NCBI RefSeq assembly: GCF_018596315.1
Contig: NZ_JAHEAG010000001.1
Location: 744,001 to 808,000, forward strand
From: Bradyrhizobium sp. SRL28
GTDB taxonomy: Bacteria > Pseudomonadota > Alphaproteobacteria > Rhizobiales > Xanthobacteraceae
Length of the DNA stretch: 64,000 nucleotides
Reading direction: 5' to 3'
Shown here: positions 17,810 through 26,552 of the stretch, piece after piece
Position numbering within the stretch: the stretch's first letter is position 1
Layout of the letters: each line of letters begins with the position of its first letter
Made by a program: the position numbers and the translations under genes
Notes under the pieces: model-generated
Databases searched by the model: none
What the model was told of the DNA's origin: nothing
Seen by the model: the letters and a program-made list of their open reading frames with translations, nothing else

Positions 17810-18901
17810 ATGGCACTCATCAAAACGGTCGAGACTGGCCTCTATCGAATTCCGTTGACGGTTACCCTCTCCGACAGCACGCATGGCGAAATCGCAGCCT
17901 TCGAATTGGTGACATGCCGCGTTCGCGATTCAGACGGGGCTGAAGGCACGGGCTATACCTACACCGTCGGCCGCAATGGCGGCGCGATTGCAGACATCCT
18001 CAGGCGGGAGATCCCTGAACTGATCGAGGGCCGGCAAGCCGACGACACCGAGGCCATCTGGCATCACGTTTGGTGGGGCCTGCATTATGGCGGGCGCGGC
18101 GGACCGCCCGTGCTGGCGCTCTCGGCGCTCGATATCGCGCTGTGGGACCTGAAGGCGCGCCGCGCCAATCTGCCGCTGTTTCGCCTGCTCGGTGGCTTCG
18201 ACGCCCGCGTGCCCTGTTACGCCGGCGGCATCGACCTCGATCTTTCCGTCGAAGCGCTTCTCAAACAGACCGACGATAATCTTGCCAAGGGCTTTCGCGC
18301 CATCAAGATGAAGGTCGGCCGCCCGGATCTCGCATCCGACGTCGCGCGCGTGCAGGCGATGCGCGAACATCTCGGCAGCGGCTTTCCTCTGATGGCGGAT
18401 GCCAACATGAAATGGACGGTCGAGGAAGCCATCCGCGCCGCGCGTGCCCTGCAGCCCTACGATCTCACCTGGCTCGAGGAGCCGATCATTCCCGATGACA
18501 TTGCCGGTCATGCCCGCATCATGGCTGCCGGCGGCGTGCCGATCGCGGCCGGCGAGAACCTGCGCTCGCTCTGGGAGTTCAAGAACTATATCGCGGCCGG
18601 CGCGGTGTCTTATCCCGAGCCCGACGTCACCAATTGCGGCGGCGTCACGGCCTTTGTGAAGATCGCGCGGCTCGCAGAAGCGTTCAATCTTCCGGTCACC
18701 AGCCACGGCGCACACGACATCACAGTCCACCTTCTCGCAGCCTGCCCAAATCGTTCCTATCTCGAAGCGCACGGATTTGGGCTCGATCGCTATATCGAAC
18801 ACCCGCTCGTCCTCGACCAGGGCATGGCACTGGCTCCGACGCGGCCCGGCCACGGCATCAGCTTCGACTGGAAAGGATTGGCGCAGCTCGCACGACAATA
18901 G
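17810..18901 (+). CDS. Mandelate racemase/muconate lactonizing enzyme family (enolase superfamily) dehydratase
   Basis: This is a 363-residue cytoplasmic enzyme that abstracts the alpha-proton of a carboxylate substrate, probably a sugar acid. The enolase-superfamily residues are visible: RAIKMKVGR (KxK base pair), the metal ligands in MADANMKW (Asp), WLEEPI (Glu) and AAGENL (Glu), and TSHGAHD for the His-side catalysis. The capping domain occupies the first ~125 residues. The frame opens at 17738, but the ATG at 17810 (MALIKTVETG) has a GGTGGA ribosome binding site and matches the family start. It stands alone, so the substrate cannot be deduced from neighbours. Galactonate-dehydratase-like or another acid-sugar dehydratase is the best guess. 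Confidence 0.9.
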   Translation: MALIKTVETGLYRIPLTVTLSDSTHGEIAAFELVTCRVRDSDGAEGTGYTYTVGRNGGAIADILRREIPELIEGRQADDTEAIWHHVWWGLHYGGRGGPPVLALSALDIALWDLKARRANLPLFRLLGGFDARVPCYAGGIDLDLSVEALLKQTDDNLAKGFRAIKMKVGRPDLASDVARVQAMREHLGSGFPLMADANMKWTVEEAIRAARALQPYDLTWLEEPIIPDDIAGHARIMAAGGVPIAAGENLRSLWEFKNYIAAGAVSYPEPDVTNCGGVTAFVKIARLAEAFNLPVTSHGAHDITVHLLAACPNRSYLEAHGFGLDRYIEHPLVLDQGMALAPTRPGHGISFDWKGLAQLARQ

Positions 18902-19136
18902 GAAAGGCTGCGCCACTGCAGATCATCCCCTCCGCGGGATTACCACCAATGGATTACAAAAGCCCGATACTCCAAGACGTCGCTTCCACCATATTCATGT
19001 CGCACGGCCGCAACAGCGGCACTGTTCCTTGATCTGGAACAGCAATTAGGACTCCACGGTCCTCGCTGCTTGAGTCAGTATCGAAAGCATCGGGCTGGCG
19101 GATCGAGCTTTTTTATTACTGAGTTATTTTGCCCGC

Positions 19137-19170
19137 AGGTCGCAGTGCGAAAATGCCTGCGACCTTTTTC
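19137..19170 (+). terminator. Rho-independent terminator
   Basis: A perfect 9-bp stem (19137-19145 with 19157-19165) is followed directly by a run of T. On the plus strand it lies 235 bases after the dehydratase stop and just before the ribosome binding site of the small gene at 19202. Confidence 0.6.
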
Positions 19171-19201
19171 CCTCGCTTTCAGAGGAAGAATAGGAATTCA
19201 A

Positions 19202-19369
19202 ATGACCTATTCCATTTTTGCCCGCGACGGCACGAGCTGCATCGTTTTGAAGCGGGAAAGTCGCGAGGCGGCCGAAAGGAAAGCACGCGAGCTGACCGAT
19301 CTGGGCTGGTTCGACGTGCAGATTGAAGAAGAAGTGCAGATTGAAGAAGCGGAGTGCTCAGGGAAGTAG
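19202..19369 (+). CDS. Small conserved hypothetical protein (55 aa)
   Basis: This is a short acidic protein beginning MTYSIFARDGTSCIVLKRES with a helix rich in Ala/Arg (REAAERKARELTDLGW) and a tandem QIEEEVQIEEAE tail. The frame is open from 19070, but the ATG at 19202 has a GAGGAAGAA ribosome binding site. The first half resembles small proteins seen in Bradyrhizobium. Function is unknown. Confidence 0.55.
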   Translation: MTYSIFARDGTSCIVLKRESREAAERKARELTDLGWFDVQIEEEVQIEEAECSGK

Positions 19370-19763
19370 CTTCGCGAACCGGATGAAAGTCGCAGAGCTG
19401 CACGTTCTCAATCCTTGCCGAGACGCGTAAACTCCTGCAGGGCGCCGCCATGCGCGCGGGCTCTGAATGAATTGCGATGGACGATACCTTCAATTCGATA
19501 CGGCCGGCTAAGCGATCCTTAACCTCACTCCGCAGCAAGCCGTAACGATCCCCCACATTAACATTGCGCTGGGAATCGCCATGCAATCTCCCCGGGGGAC
19601 CGCATGCGACGAACCGCAACTCGAACTTGCGTTAATCCTCCCTTGACCGCCATCCGGTACATTGGCCCGCTGCCTGAGAAACGGTGCCATGACTGATCTT
19701 TCCGTTTGCGTTTCGCGCGCGAGAGGGTCGTTGCCCTACCGCAGCGAACAGAGGGGGTGAACT
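19370..19763. other. Intergenic stretch, nothing identified
   Basis: About 390 bases separate the small gene from the membrane synthase-like gene. No open frame with a credible start, no RNA gene and no repeat was recognised. Confidence 0.5.
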
Positions 19764-21842
19764 TTGCTTCGAGTTGAACCGGGTCTAGCATACTCCATTT
19801 CGCCGGCTGACAGCGCCCCGCCACACGTCACGGTCGATGCCGAGGCAAGCAGCAGCACGCCGGGGCGCACGGTCGTTCGACTGGTGCTGGCAAGCTGCCT
19901 TATGCTCTTCCTCGAACTGGCGTTGATCCGATGGCTCGGCGCGAACGTCATACACCTGTCGTATTTTTCGAATTTCGTCCTCCTGGGTTCGTTCCTCGGT
20001 ATCGGCGCGGGCTTCCTCATCAGCAGGAAAAGCTGGTCCATATGGCCGGCATCGATGCCGCTGCTGAGCATTCTCGTCGTGGGCGTGCTATGGTTCCCCG
20101 TCACGATCGAACGGACCGGCTCCGACGTAATCTATTTCACCTCGCTCGAAGCCAGCGGCCCGCCCGCCTGGCTCGCACTGCCGATCATTTTCGCGATGGT
20201 CGCAGTCGTCTTGGCCGGGCCGGCCGAAGTCGTGGGTCGCTGTTTCGGCAAACTGCCTCCCCTGACGGCCTACCGCTACGATCTGATCGGATCGCTTCTC
20301 GGCATATCCGCGTTCACGGCGCTGAGCTTTCTGCATGCGCCGTCGGTGGCTTGGGGTTTCGTCGCGTTCATACTCTATCTGATCTTGGCCAGCCCGTCCC
20401 GCCGGCTTGTGACTTGCGCATGGGCGCTGATGCTGGTCGGCAAGCTGCTGCAAGAGACGCTGGCTCCCGGCGTAAGCTGGTCTCCCTACTACAAGGTCGC
20501 TACCAAGGAAGTCGACGTGGCGGGCTCGAACCTGCTTCTCATCGGCGTCAACGGAGTGCCCCACCAGTTGATGGCCCCCGCGAAGTGGAAGCTGGAGCAG
20601 GGCGAAGGAATTTACAGGACGCCCTATCTTCGGCTGCCCGGTAATCCCCTCGATGACGTTCTGATCATCGGAGCAGGGTCCGGGTCCGACGTGGCGATCG
20701 CCCTGAGCAAGCAGGCCCGCCATGTCGATGCAGTCGATATCGATCCGCAAATTCTCAGGATCGGCATGGAGCAGAACCCCGACCGGCCATACGCCGACAA
20801 GCGGGTGAAGATGCACACGAATGATGGGCGGGCATTCCTCGAAAGCACGGACCGCAAGTACGACCTCATTCTTTTCGCGCTGCCCGACTCGCTGACGCTG
20901 GTCAGCGGGGCCTCGCAGATCCGGCTCGAGTCATTCCTGTTCACGCAGGAAGCGCTGGCTTCCGTGCGCGAGCACCTGAAACCCCACGGCGCCTTCGCCA
21001 TGTACAATTACTACCGCGAGCGCTGGCTCATCGACAGGCTGGCCGGAACCGCCGCTACGGCATTCGGGCACACGCCATGCGTCGACACATTCGACGATGC
21101 ACAGGCGGTCATCACAATCGGGATGACAGCCGCGGACCAGCGCTGCGAAACAACCTGGACCCCGGATTCACGCCATAGCGCGATTGCTCCGGCAACCGAC
21201 AATTCGCCCTTTCTCTACTTCAAGGGCGGCTCGTTCCCTGCGCTCTATACGATTACGCTTCTCGCTGTTCTCCTGACGTCCCTGGTCGCCGTACGCACGC
21301 TGGGCGGGCCGCTGCGGGACATGCGCCCCTATGCCGACCTGTTCTTCATTGGGGCGGCGTTCCTGCTGCTGTCGACCAAGAACGTGGCGACCTTTGCGCT
21401 CCTTTTCGGCACCACGTGGTTCGTCAACGCGCTGGTCTTCGCCGGCGTACTGGTCATCGTGCTCGCTGCGGTGGAGACGACGCGGAAGTTCCGGACGCCA
21501 TCGCTGCCGGTAGTCTACGCCGGTATCGCCGCATCTCTGGCCCTGGCCTGGGTCATCCGTCCCGAGTGGCTGCTGCCTCTCCCCTTCGCGCCCAGGCTGC
21601 TGGCTGCGTCCCTGCTGGCGTTCCTGCCGATCTACCTCGCAAACGTGGCCTTCTCGAAGCGCTTCCAGAGCTCGTCGGACTCGCAGTCGGCATTTGCGGT
21701 CAACCTGCTGGGTGCGATCGTCGGCGGTTGTCTGGAATATGCAGCGCTGGTTACCGGCTACAACAATCTGCTGATCGTGACGGGCCTGCTCTACCTCGCG
21801 GCTTTCCTCCTGATGCCCAAGACCGCCGCTCGTTCCGGATGA
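19764..21842 (+). CDS. Membrane protein with spermidine-synthase-like (Rossmann) domain
   Basis: This is a 692-residue protein with membrane helices on both sides of a soluble SAM-binding-type domain. Six or so helices fill residues 35-235 (LASCLMLFLELALIRWLGAN is the usual opening of this family). The central domain at about 290-450 has VLIIGAGSGSDVAIALSKQ and VDAVDIDPQILRIGM, as in spermidine synthases and methyltransferases, then YDLILFALPDS. A second set of helices occupies about 490-690. The start is a TTG with GAGGGGGTG in front. The motifs indicate nucleotide or SAM binding, but polyamine synthesis is not established for these fusions. Transport or membrane-lipid modification is equally possible. 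Confidence 0.85.
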   Translation: MLRVEPGLAYSISPADSAPPHVTVDAEASSSTPGRTVVRLVLASCLMLFLELALIRWLGANVIHLSYFSNFVLLGSFLGIGAGFLISRKSWSIWPASMPLLSILVVGVLWFPVTIERTGSDVIYFTSLEASGPPAWLALPIIFAMVAVVLAGPAEVVGRCFGKLPPLTAYRYDLIGSLLGISAFTALSFLHAPSVAWGFVAFILYLILASPSRRLVTCAWALMLVGKLLQETLAPGVSWSPYYKVATKEVDVAGSNLLLIGVNGVPHQLMAPAKWKLEQGEGIYRTPYLRLPGNPLDDVLIIGAGSGSDVAIALSKQARHVDAVDIDPQILRIGMEQNPDRPYADKRVKMHTNDGRAFLESTDRKYDLILFALPDSLTLVSGASQIRLESFLFTQEALASVREHLKPHGAFAMYNYYRERWLIDRLAGTAATAFGHTPCVDTFDDAQAVITIGMTAADQRCETTWTPDSRHSAIAPATDNSPFLYFKGGSFPALYTITLLAVLLTSLVAVRTLGGPLRDMRPYADLFFIGAAFLLLSTKNVATFALLFGTTWFVNALVFAGVLVIVLAAVETTRKFRTPSLPVVYAGIAASLALAWVIRPEWLLPLPFAPRLLAASLLAFLPIYLANVAFSKRFQSSSDSQSAFAVNLLGAIVGGCLEYAALVTGYNNLLIVTGLLYLAAFLLMPKTAARSG

Positions 21843-21923
21843 CGGGACATGGCGGCCGCGCACATTTCTTAACCCGATCCGGGCGACTGGACGTCGGAGG
21901 CGGCAGGCTTTCGCGGCTACGCG

Positions 21924-22604
21924 TCACTTCGCCCCGGCCCTCTCCAGAATCGCAACCATGTCGCGATAGCCGCGGCTTCGCGCGAGCTTGAGCGGCGTCG
22001 ATCCGCTGCCATCGGCAATGTTGACGTCGGCGCCGGCCTCGACCAATGCGCGCAAGGTCTCGGTGTGGTTCTTGCCGCCATCGCCGAGTACGATCGATTC
22101 GATCAGCGCGGTCCATTGCAGATTGTTGACGTGATCGAGTGGCGCCTTGGCGGCAATCAGTGTCCGCACGACTTCGGCGTGACCGAGATGAGCGGCCGCA
22201 ATCAGGGCCGTGCCATCATAACGGCTGGTAACAGCCTTCGGGTTGCCGCCGCCTTCAAGCGCGATCCTGAGCATCGGCACGTCGTTGGCGACGGCTGCAA
22301 TGGTGATGATGTCATAGCGATCGACGTCCAGCTTGTTCGGATCGGCGCCGAGCCGGATCAGGGCGCGCGCGGCATCGTGCTGCTTCTGGTAGACCGCGAC
22401 GTGCAGCGGCGTGCGATGACGCGCGTCGAGCGCTTCCTTGTTTTCGGCAGCAGCTATGCGCGCTTCGATATCGGCGATATCACCACGGGCAGCGGCGGCA
22501 TGCAGGCCGCCATAGGCGCGCAGCTCGGCCTCGGTCGGGGCGACCTGCGCCGACGCCGGCAGCACGGCCAGGAGCGCGAAGAAAAAGGCGGCGAGGAAAT
22601 GCAT
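21924..22604 (-). CDS. Secreted ankyrin-repeat protein
   Basis: This is a 226-residue periplasmic protein. A signal peptide (MHFLAAFFFALLAVLPASAQ) begins at the ATG at 22604, which has a GGAGC ribosome binding site; the longer frame to 22721 is not needed. About six ankyrin repeats follow (RTPLHVAVYQKQHDAARALI, GTALIAAAHLGHAEVVRTLI, STPLKLARSRGYRDMVAILE). Ankyrin repeats bind other proteins; the partner is unknown. It converges with the membrane synthase-like gene. Confidence 0.9.
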   Translation of the reverse strand: MHFLAAFFFALLAVLPASAQVAPTEAELRAYGGLHAAAARGDIADIEARIAAAENKEALDARHRTPLHVAVYQKQHDAARALIRLGADPNKLDVDRYDIITIAAVANDVPMLRIALEGGGNPKAVTSRYDGTALIAAAHLGHAEVVRTLIAAKAPLDHVNNLQWTALIESIVLGDGGKNHTETLRALVEAGADVNIADGSGSTPLKLARSRGYRDMVAILERAGAK

Positions 22605-22824
22605 CGAGAAAGCTCCGGCCGTTGGCCATCGGAAAAACATAGCAGCGGCGGCACGGCACATAAATCGAGTTTGCAGTCGGTCATCGGCCCGCTCCATCGC
22701 ACCGTAAAAGCAGCGCGCCAAAAATCTAATTTCTTGAGCAATTTCAACCTGATTTGGGTCGTCCAGTTTTCCCGGAAAAAATAAACCGCTTCCCCCTCAC
22801 CCCAAATCAGTGGCTATTTCCGCG

Positions 22825-23340
22825 CGTCCCGTCTCGACAAGAGGGGCGTATCGCGATCGTCACGAACGCGAGGCGGGATGTGGTGGACGCAGCAGCGTCA
22901 GGCGCGAAAAGTTGTTTGCAGGGCGGTTATCCGTGAGCGAGCACATCGCGCAAGACGTACGGCGCTGAAGCGTACGGCAAAACCGTGTGGTTCTGGCACC
23001 CGTTGCTGGTGTCAAGCTGTCGGTGGCGAATTTGATCCAACCGGATCGATCCGCCATCAAGCCGGCAGCGATGGAGGCAAGACGAATTCGTCTCCAGGGA
23101 GAGCTCGGCATAAGCCGTCAAACCATTGCGCAGGGAATGCCGGAGTGCTCCGGCTGTACCTGTATGCTCGTGTGCGCTCTCTCTGCAATATTTGCACACG
23201 AGACCGCGGGTGCAGCAAGCACCCGGCATTCCCTGCACCCTCCTCTGATCGAGGGTGACGCAAGCAAGCCTCGGACGCCGATTGCGCCGCGAGAACGCAT
23301 GTTTATGTTTCGTTTCCGGCAGGGAATCCGCGGTTGACTC
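22825..23340. repeat. Nitrobacteraceae-type dispersed repeat
   Basis: This non-coding block has the look of a dispersed sequence I recall from many Bradyrhizobium genomes. It often shows up there as spurious translated products containing GAGNAGCLLHP and QVQPEHSGIPCAMV, both readable on the minus strand here. It ends about 50 bases before the tRNA-Pro fragment. Recognition is from memory, so the exact borders are approximate. Confidence 0.55.
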
Positions 23341-23392
23341 GGGAACCGCCAGCAATCAGAAAAAGCCGTGAAAAATGAATGGCAAGATTAAG

Positions 23393-23438
23393 TGGTCGGA
23401 GTGGCAGGATTCGAACCTGCGACCCCTGCGTCCCGAAC
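23393..23438 (-). other. Left attachment site: 3' fragment of tRNA-Pro(CGG)
   Basis: These 46 bases are identical to 43792-43837 (CCA end, T arm, variable loop, 3' side of the anticodon stem and most of the anticodon loop). Identity stops abruptly at 23439. The fragment cannot make a functional tRNA. The open frame running through it (23379-23561) is an artefact. Confidence 0.85.
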
Positions 23439-24217
23439 CCGGTTATCGCGCCGCATAGTGCTGAAAAATCGAGAGTTTTGGCTTCATTCGACCCCGGTTA
23501 TGCGCGTTCGTTCCTGATGAAATCGGGGTTATTCCGGGGTTGGCACTTCATGCAGAAATAGGTTTTCGAGCGAAGCTTGTCGGTTGGTTGCGGGGACATG
23601 CAACCATCTCAAATTGCTATTTCAGGCGGTCGTTTAGCGTTGCCCTCCGAAGACAAAGGTCACACCTTCCGAATCGTGTCGGCTGCGCCATAAATCAATT
23701 ACTTAGTCCAACGCCCCTGTAGTCGGCTAAAGCAAAACCCACCACAAGCTCACCAAAACTGATCCAGCCATGATGCAGAATCTGCGGCAGTGGGCCGACG
23801 CTACGGCGGCGTTTGGCTCGGAGGGGATGAAAGCGGGCGACGCACGCCCCAATGCTCGCACACGCCACCGAAGCATTGATGTCGCGGCTTCCCATTGTGA
23901 GCGGCTAGGCGCCCTTCCCCGAGCCTGATATCAAACTGATAGATTTTCTATTCCTTAGTCACGGGATGCTGTTTGCGGACGAACGGCAGCTTGGCGCCAG
24001 AAGCTGCCCTTGGCGGGCTCGAAATCCAACTTCCGCTTTATCCCCGAATCCGGACTCAACTCGGCAATCGCGGCATGTCCGAAATGTGCCAAAAGGAGAC
24101 TTCGAGGGTAGATCGGTCGCTACTGGTGCGACGTCTATACTTTTCGCAACCGCTCTATTGACTTTGTACGTTTCCGGCTGTGCATCCCATCTCCTTGCAC
24201 AGATTGTTCTCGACTAG
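23439..24217. other. Island left end without a convincing gene
   Basis: About 780 bases. A short sequence (ccggttat) occurs twice, at about 23438 and 23495, and could be part of recombinase arm sites. A degenerate copy of the island repeat module lies at about 24028-24108 (aacttccgcttta ... atgtccgaaatgtgcc). No integrase remnant was recognised. Confidence 0.5.
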
Positions 24218-25426
24218 TTATTCGCCCTTGCGACCGATCAAGAACCAAGTAGAAATGACTCCCTTTCCCTTCACCTCTCCTGCGCCTCGGGCTTCAAAAA
24301 CGAAATCTTCCTTCAGGAGGTCAAAAACTTCCTTCGATATCTGGATGCGTCCAGGCACCCCAGTGGACTCCATTCGCGAGGCGACATTTACCGCATCGCC
24401 CCAAACGTCATAAAAGAACTTTCGCTTACCTACCACGCCGGCGACCAGCGGGCCGCTCGCGATTCCAATTCGGATGGGCACAGCATCTCCATGCTGGTCG
24501 CGAAGGCTTGCTGCGACCGCGAGCATATCGAGTGCGAAGACCGCCAACGCCTGCGCGTGATCTTCGCGCTCGACAGGAACTCCGCTGACCACCATGTAAC
24601 CATCGCCGGTCGTCTTGATTTTCTCCAGCCGGTGTTTGTCTACGAGCTCGTCGAATGCTGTGAATACGCTATTGAGCAGCTGGACCACCTGCGTGGGGGA
24701 CGTTTGACCCGCCCTGGCCGTGAAACCAGCCATATCCGCGAACAGAATTGACGCGTCATCGTACCTGTCTGCTACGATTTGAGTCGAAGATTTGAGGCGA
24801 CGAGCTATCGCTTCAGGCAAGATGTTGACTAATAGCCTTTCTGACCTCTGATACTCGCGTTCGGCGACCGCTTCTGCGCGAGCGGCTTCGCGGACCGCAT
24901 AGAACACGATAGCGAAGAGGATGAGAGAAGTTCCGACGGTGCAGCCGACAAAGTTTTCAAGCATCTGCCGCTCAGTCAGCAGCCCGGTGTCGGCGGGAAT
25001 CATGATCTCTAGAGCAATGACAAGCAAAACTGCAAAACAGCCGATAACAGCTAGAAGGAAAAGACGCTCCGTGCCGAGGACTAGTACGGCGCCGGCCGCA
25101 ATCGCTAGGTATTGCACCTGCATGCCGCTGTCAGTACCGAGCAAGGAGCAAATGGCGAAAATCGCAGTGTACGATCCGGCGATGTAGACCAGTGGTGCAG
25201 CCAGAGAACCGGCCCGATGCCACAGCGGGATCGTAGCCAGAAAAAGAGCAGTGAGCACATTGATTATGACGAGTGTCCATAAATTCGCAATCGCATCATA
25301 AAGAGCGAATCCGAGGACAAAGACAGATCCGCCAAAAGTTGTTGCGTTGAGGACCCGAAGTCCCCGCGCGATTTTCTCGGGGTAGCGCTCGGTACCGTAG
25401 CCAATAATCTTCGAAAGCCGGCGCAT
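24218..25426 (-). CDS. Membrane-bound class III adenylate cyclase
   Basis: This is a 402-residue cyclase. The first ~190 residues hold about six membrane helices; the opening MRRLSKIIGYGTERYPEKIA resembles a cyclase subgroup I recall from Bradyrhizobium. A coiled linker follows (EAVAEREYQRSERLLVNILP). The catalytic domain has both metal Asp motifs (SILFADMAGFT; KFFYDVWGDAVNVASRME) and KIKTTGDGYMVV with the adenine-selecting Lys, so it should be active. The frame extends to a GTG at 25456, but the ATG at 25426 is preferred by similarity to the family. It is the leftmost gene of the island. Copies of the island repeat module flank it on both sides. Confidence 0.88.
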   Translation of the reverse strand: MRRLSKIIGYGTERYPEKIARGLRVLNATTFGGSVFVLGFALYDAIANLWTLVIINVLTALFLATIPLWHRAGSLAAPLVYIAGSYTAIFAICSLLGTDSGMQVQYLAIAAGAVLVLGTERLFLLAVIGCFAVLLVIALEIMIPADTGLLTERQMLENFVGCTVGTSLILFAIVFYAVREAARAEAVAEREYQRSERLLVNILPEAIARRLKSSTQIVADRYDDASILFADMAGFTARAGQTSPTQVVQLLNSVFTAFDELVDKHRLEKIKTTGDGYMVVSGVPVEREDHAQALAVFALDMLAVAASLRDQHGDAVPIRIGIASGPLVAGVVGKRKFFYDVWGDAVNVASRMESTGVPGRIQISKEVFDLLKEDFVFEARGAGEVKGKGVISTWFLIGRKGE

Positions 25427-25499
25427 GTCCACATTATTCACATCGCGCTGCCTCACGCGAGGGGCTTGACCGCTGTTTGCGGGCCGTAGCGGCTCTTTA

Positions 25500-25640
25500 G
25501 TCCGCCATGGGTCAATCGCGTCGGTTTGGCGATGTCTGAGCCACTTCCGCTTTACCCCTCATAACCGACGTTCGCTGTGGGGGATCAGCAGGTCCGAAAG
25601 GTGCCACACGGGCAGACATTGTTGCTCTATGCGATGCGCG
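25500..25640 (+). repeat. Island repeat module, copy A
   Basis: This is a degenerate ~100-base sequence with gggtcaatcgcgtcggttt at 25509, acttccgc at 25543 and ggtccgaaaggtgcca further on. The first two elements are 34 bases apart, exactly as in copies B (28003) and C (33432). All copies have the same orientation. Confidence 0.5.
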
Positions 25641-25971
25641 TCTCTAAAAAGAAGTCCGCGTCGGGTTTGACCAATAAGTTCATAGCTACATGCAGCGAGT
25701 TTACTTGCTCGCCATGCTGTTTGACATATTCGTACGCGGCATGCTCCCGCTCCAGGTCGGTGTGGACGAGTTCACCTCGATACGTGAAGGCCGGTAGCGT
25801 TTTTCCAAAGCCGTCCAGCGCCTCGCGGCGCATAACGCGATAGCCCGTGGCAAACCCCATATCTATGAAATGCTGGAAGACGGCGTGCAATCTCGGCAAA
25901 AACTCTTTTTCACTCACGCCGTCCCGCAAAGCAAATACGCCACTGAAACTAACTGGCGAAATTTCCTGCAC
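25627..25971 (-). CDS. Conserved hypothetical protein (114 aa)
   Basis: This small cytoplasmic protein looks like a real family: FALRDGVSEKEFLPRLHAVF, QHFIDMGFATGYRVMRREAL and LHVAMNLLVKPDADFFLETR. The alternating strand-helix pattern and the length suggest a ferredoxin-like (dimeric alpha-beta barrel) fold, but this is inference. I cannot assign a function. Its 5' end overlaps the start of an opposing open fragment (25953-26249). It follows island repeat copy A. Confidence 0.55.
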   Translation of the reverse strand: MQEISPVSFSGVFALRDGVSEKEFLPRLHAVFQHFIDMGFATGYRVMRREALDGFGKTLPAFTYRGELVHTDLEREHAAYEYVKQHGEQVNSLHVAMNLLVKPDADFFLETRIA

Positions 25972-26249
25972 CTGGTGTCCCTCGTGTTTTCCTTGCCAAC
26001 GGAAATTTTACAAAAGAATGCAATTATGTCGATCTGGGAGTTATCGGCGATGTCCGAGTAGAGTCATTTGCGGAAGCCGAAGAATACCCCGCCCTCGGTC
26101 CACTATTCCCTCAACAGCGCAATCGCGTGTTATTCGACCCGACCCTCCATGAGCAAAACTCTTTGGGAGTGGTGTGCCGCTTCGGGGGCAAACTCTCGCA
26201 CGTCTCAGTCAAGAAGAAGCCTGACTTATATCCAGATCGGCCCACATGA
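25953..26249 (+). pseudogene. Coding-looking fragment without a start codon
   Basis: A 98-codon open frame runs from just after a TAA at 25950 to a TGA at 26247, with no usable start codon near its beginning. The reading includes FLANGNFTKECNYVDLGVIG, EEYPALGPLFPQQRNRVLFD and VVCRFGGKLSHVSVKKKPDL. That reads like genuine protein with host-like codons. It is probably the 3' remnant of a gene whose 5' end was lost. The family is not recognised. Confidence 0.35.
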
Positions 26250-26552
26250 GAGCAGACCGTGCAGAAGGTCAGGGAGCGAACCACCTGTAAGCATGAGTAT
26301 AGCTGATCAGTGCTAAAGCATGAAGACTGTTATCCAGCTCACAACCTCTGTCGAGCCGATCGGGTTATCTTGCTTTGAGAATAGCCGCTCCGTAGGCAAA
26401 AGGATGAATACGCCCGAATGGTATGTCGTCCCCGGCGAGCATTGCCTACGTCGCGACCCTAGTCCTTATCGCTTTGACTGTGCTTGGAGCTTGATAAGGT
26501 GTGAGGCCATGAGCCTGTACATGGCGGCGGAGCGCGCAGTTGGGAGGTGGCG

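Noticed and set aside
23379..23561. Open frame containing GRIRTCDPCVPN
   Set aside because: A familiar artefact of reading through the complement of tRNA-Pro; the bases are the duplicated tRNA end.
23695..23895. 66-codon minus-strand frame in the island left end
   Set aside because: No ribosome binding site and no recognisable family; too weak to call, though it could be a fragment.
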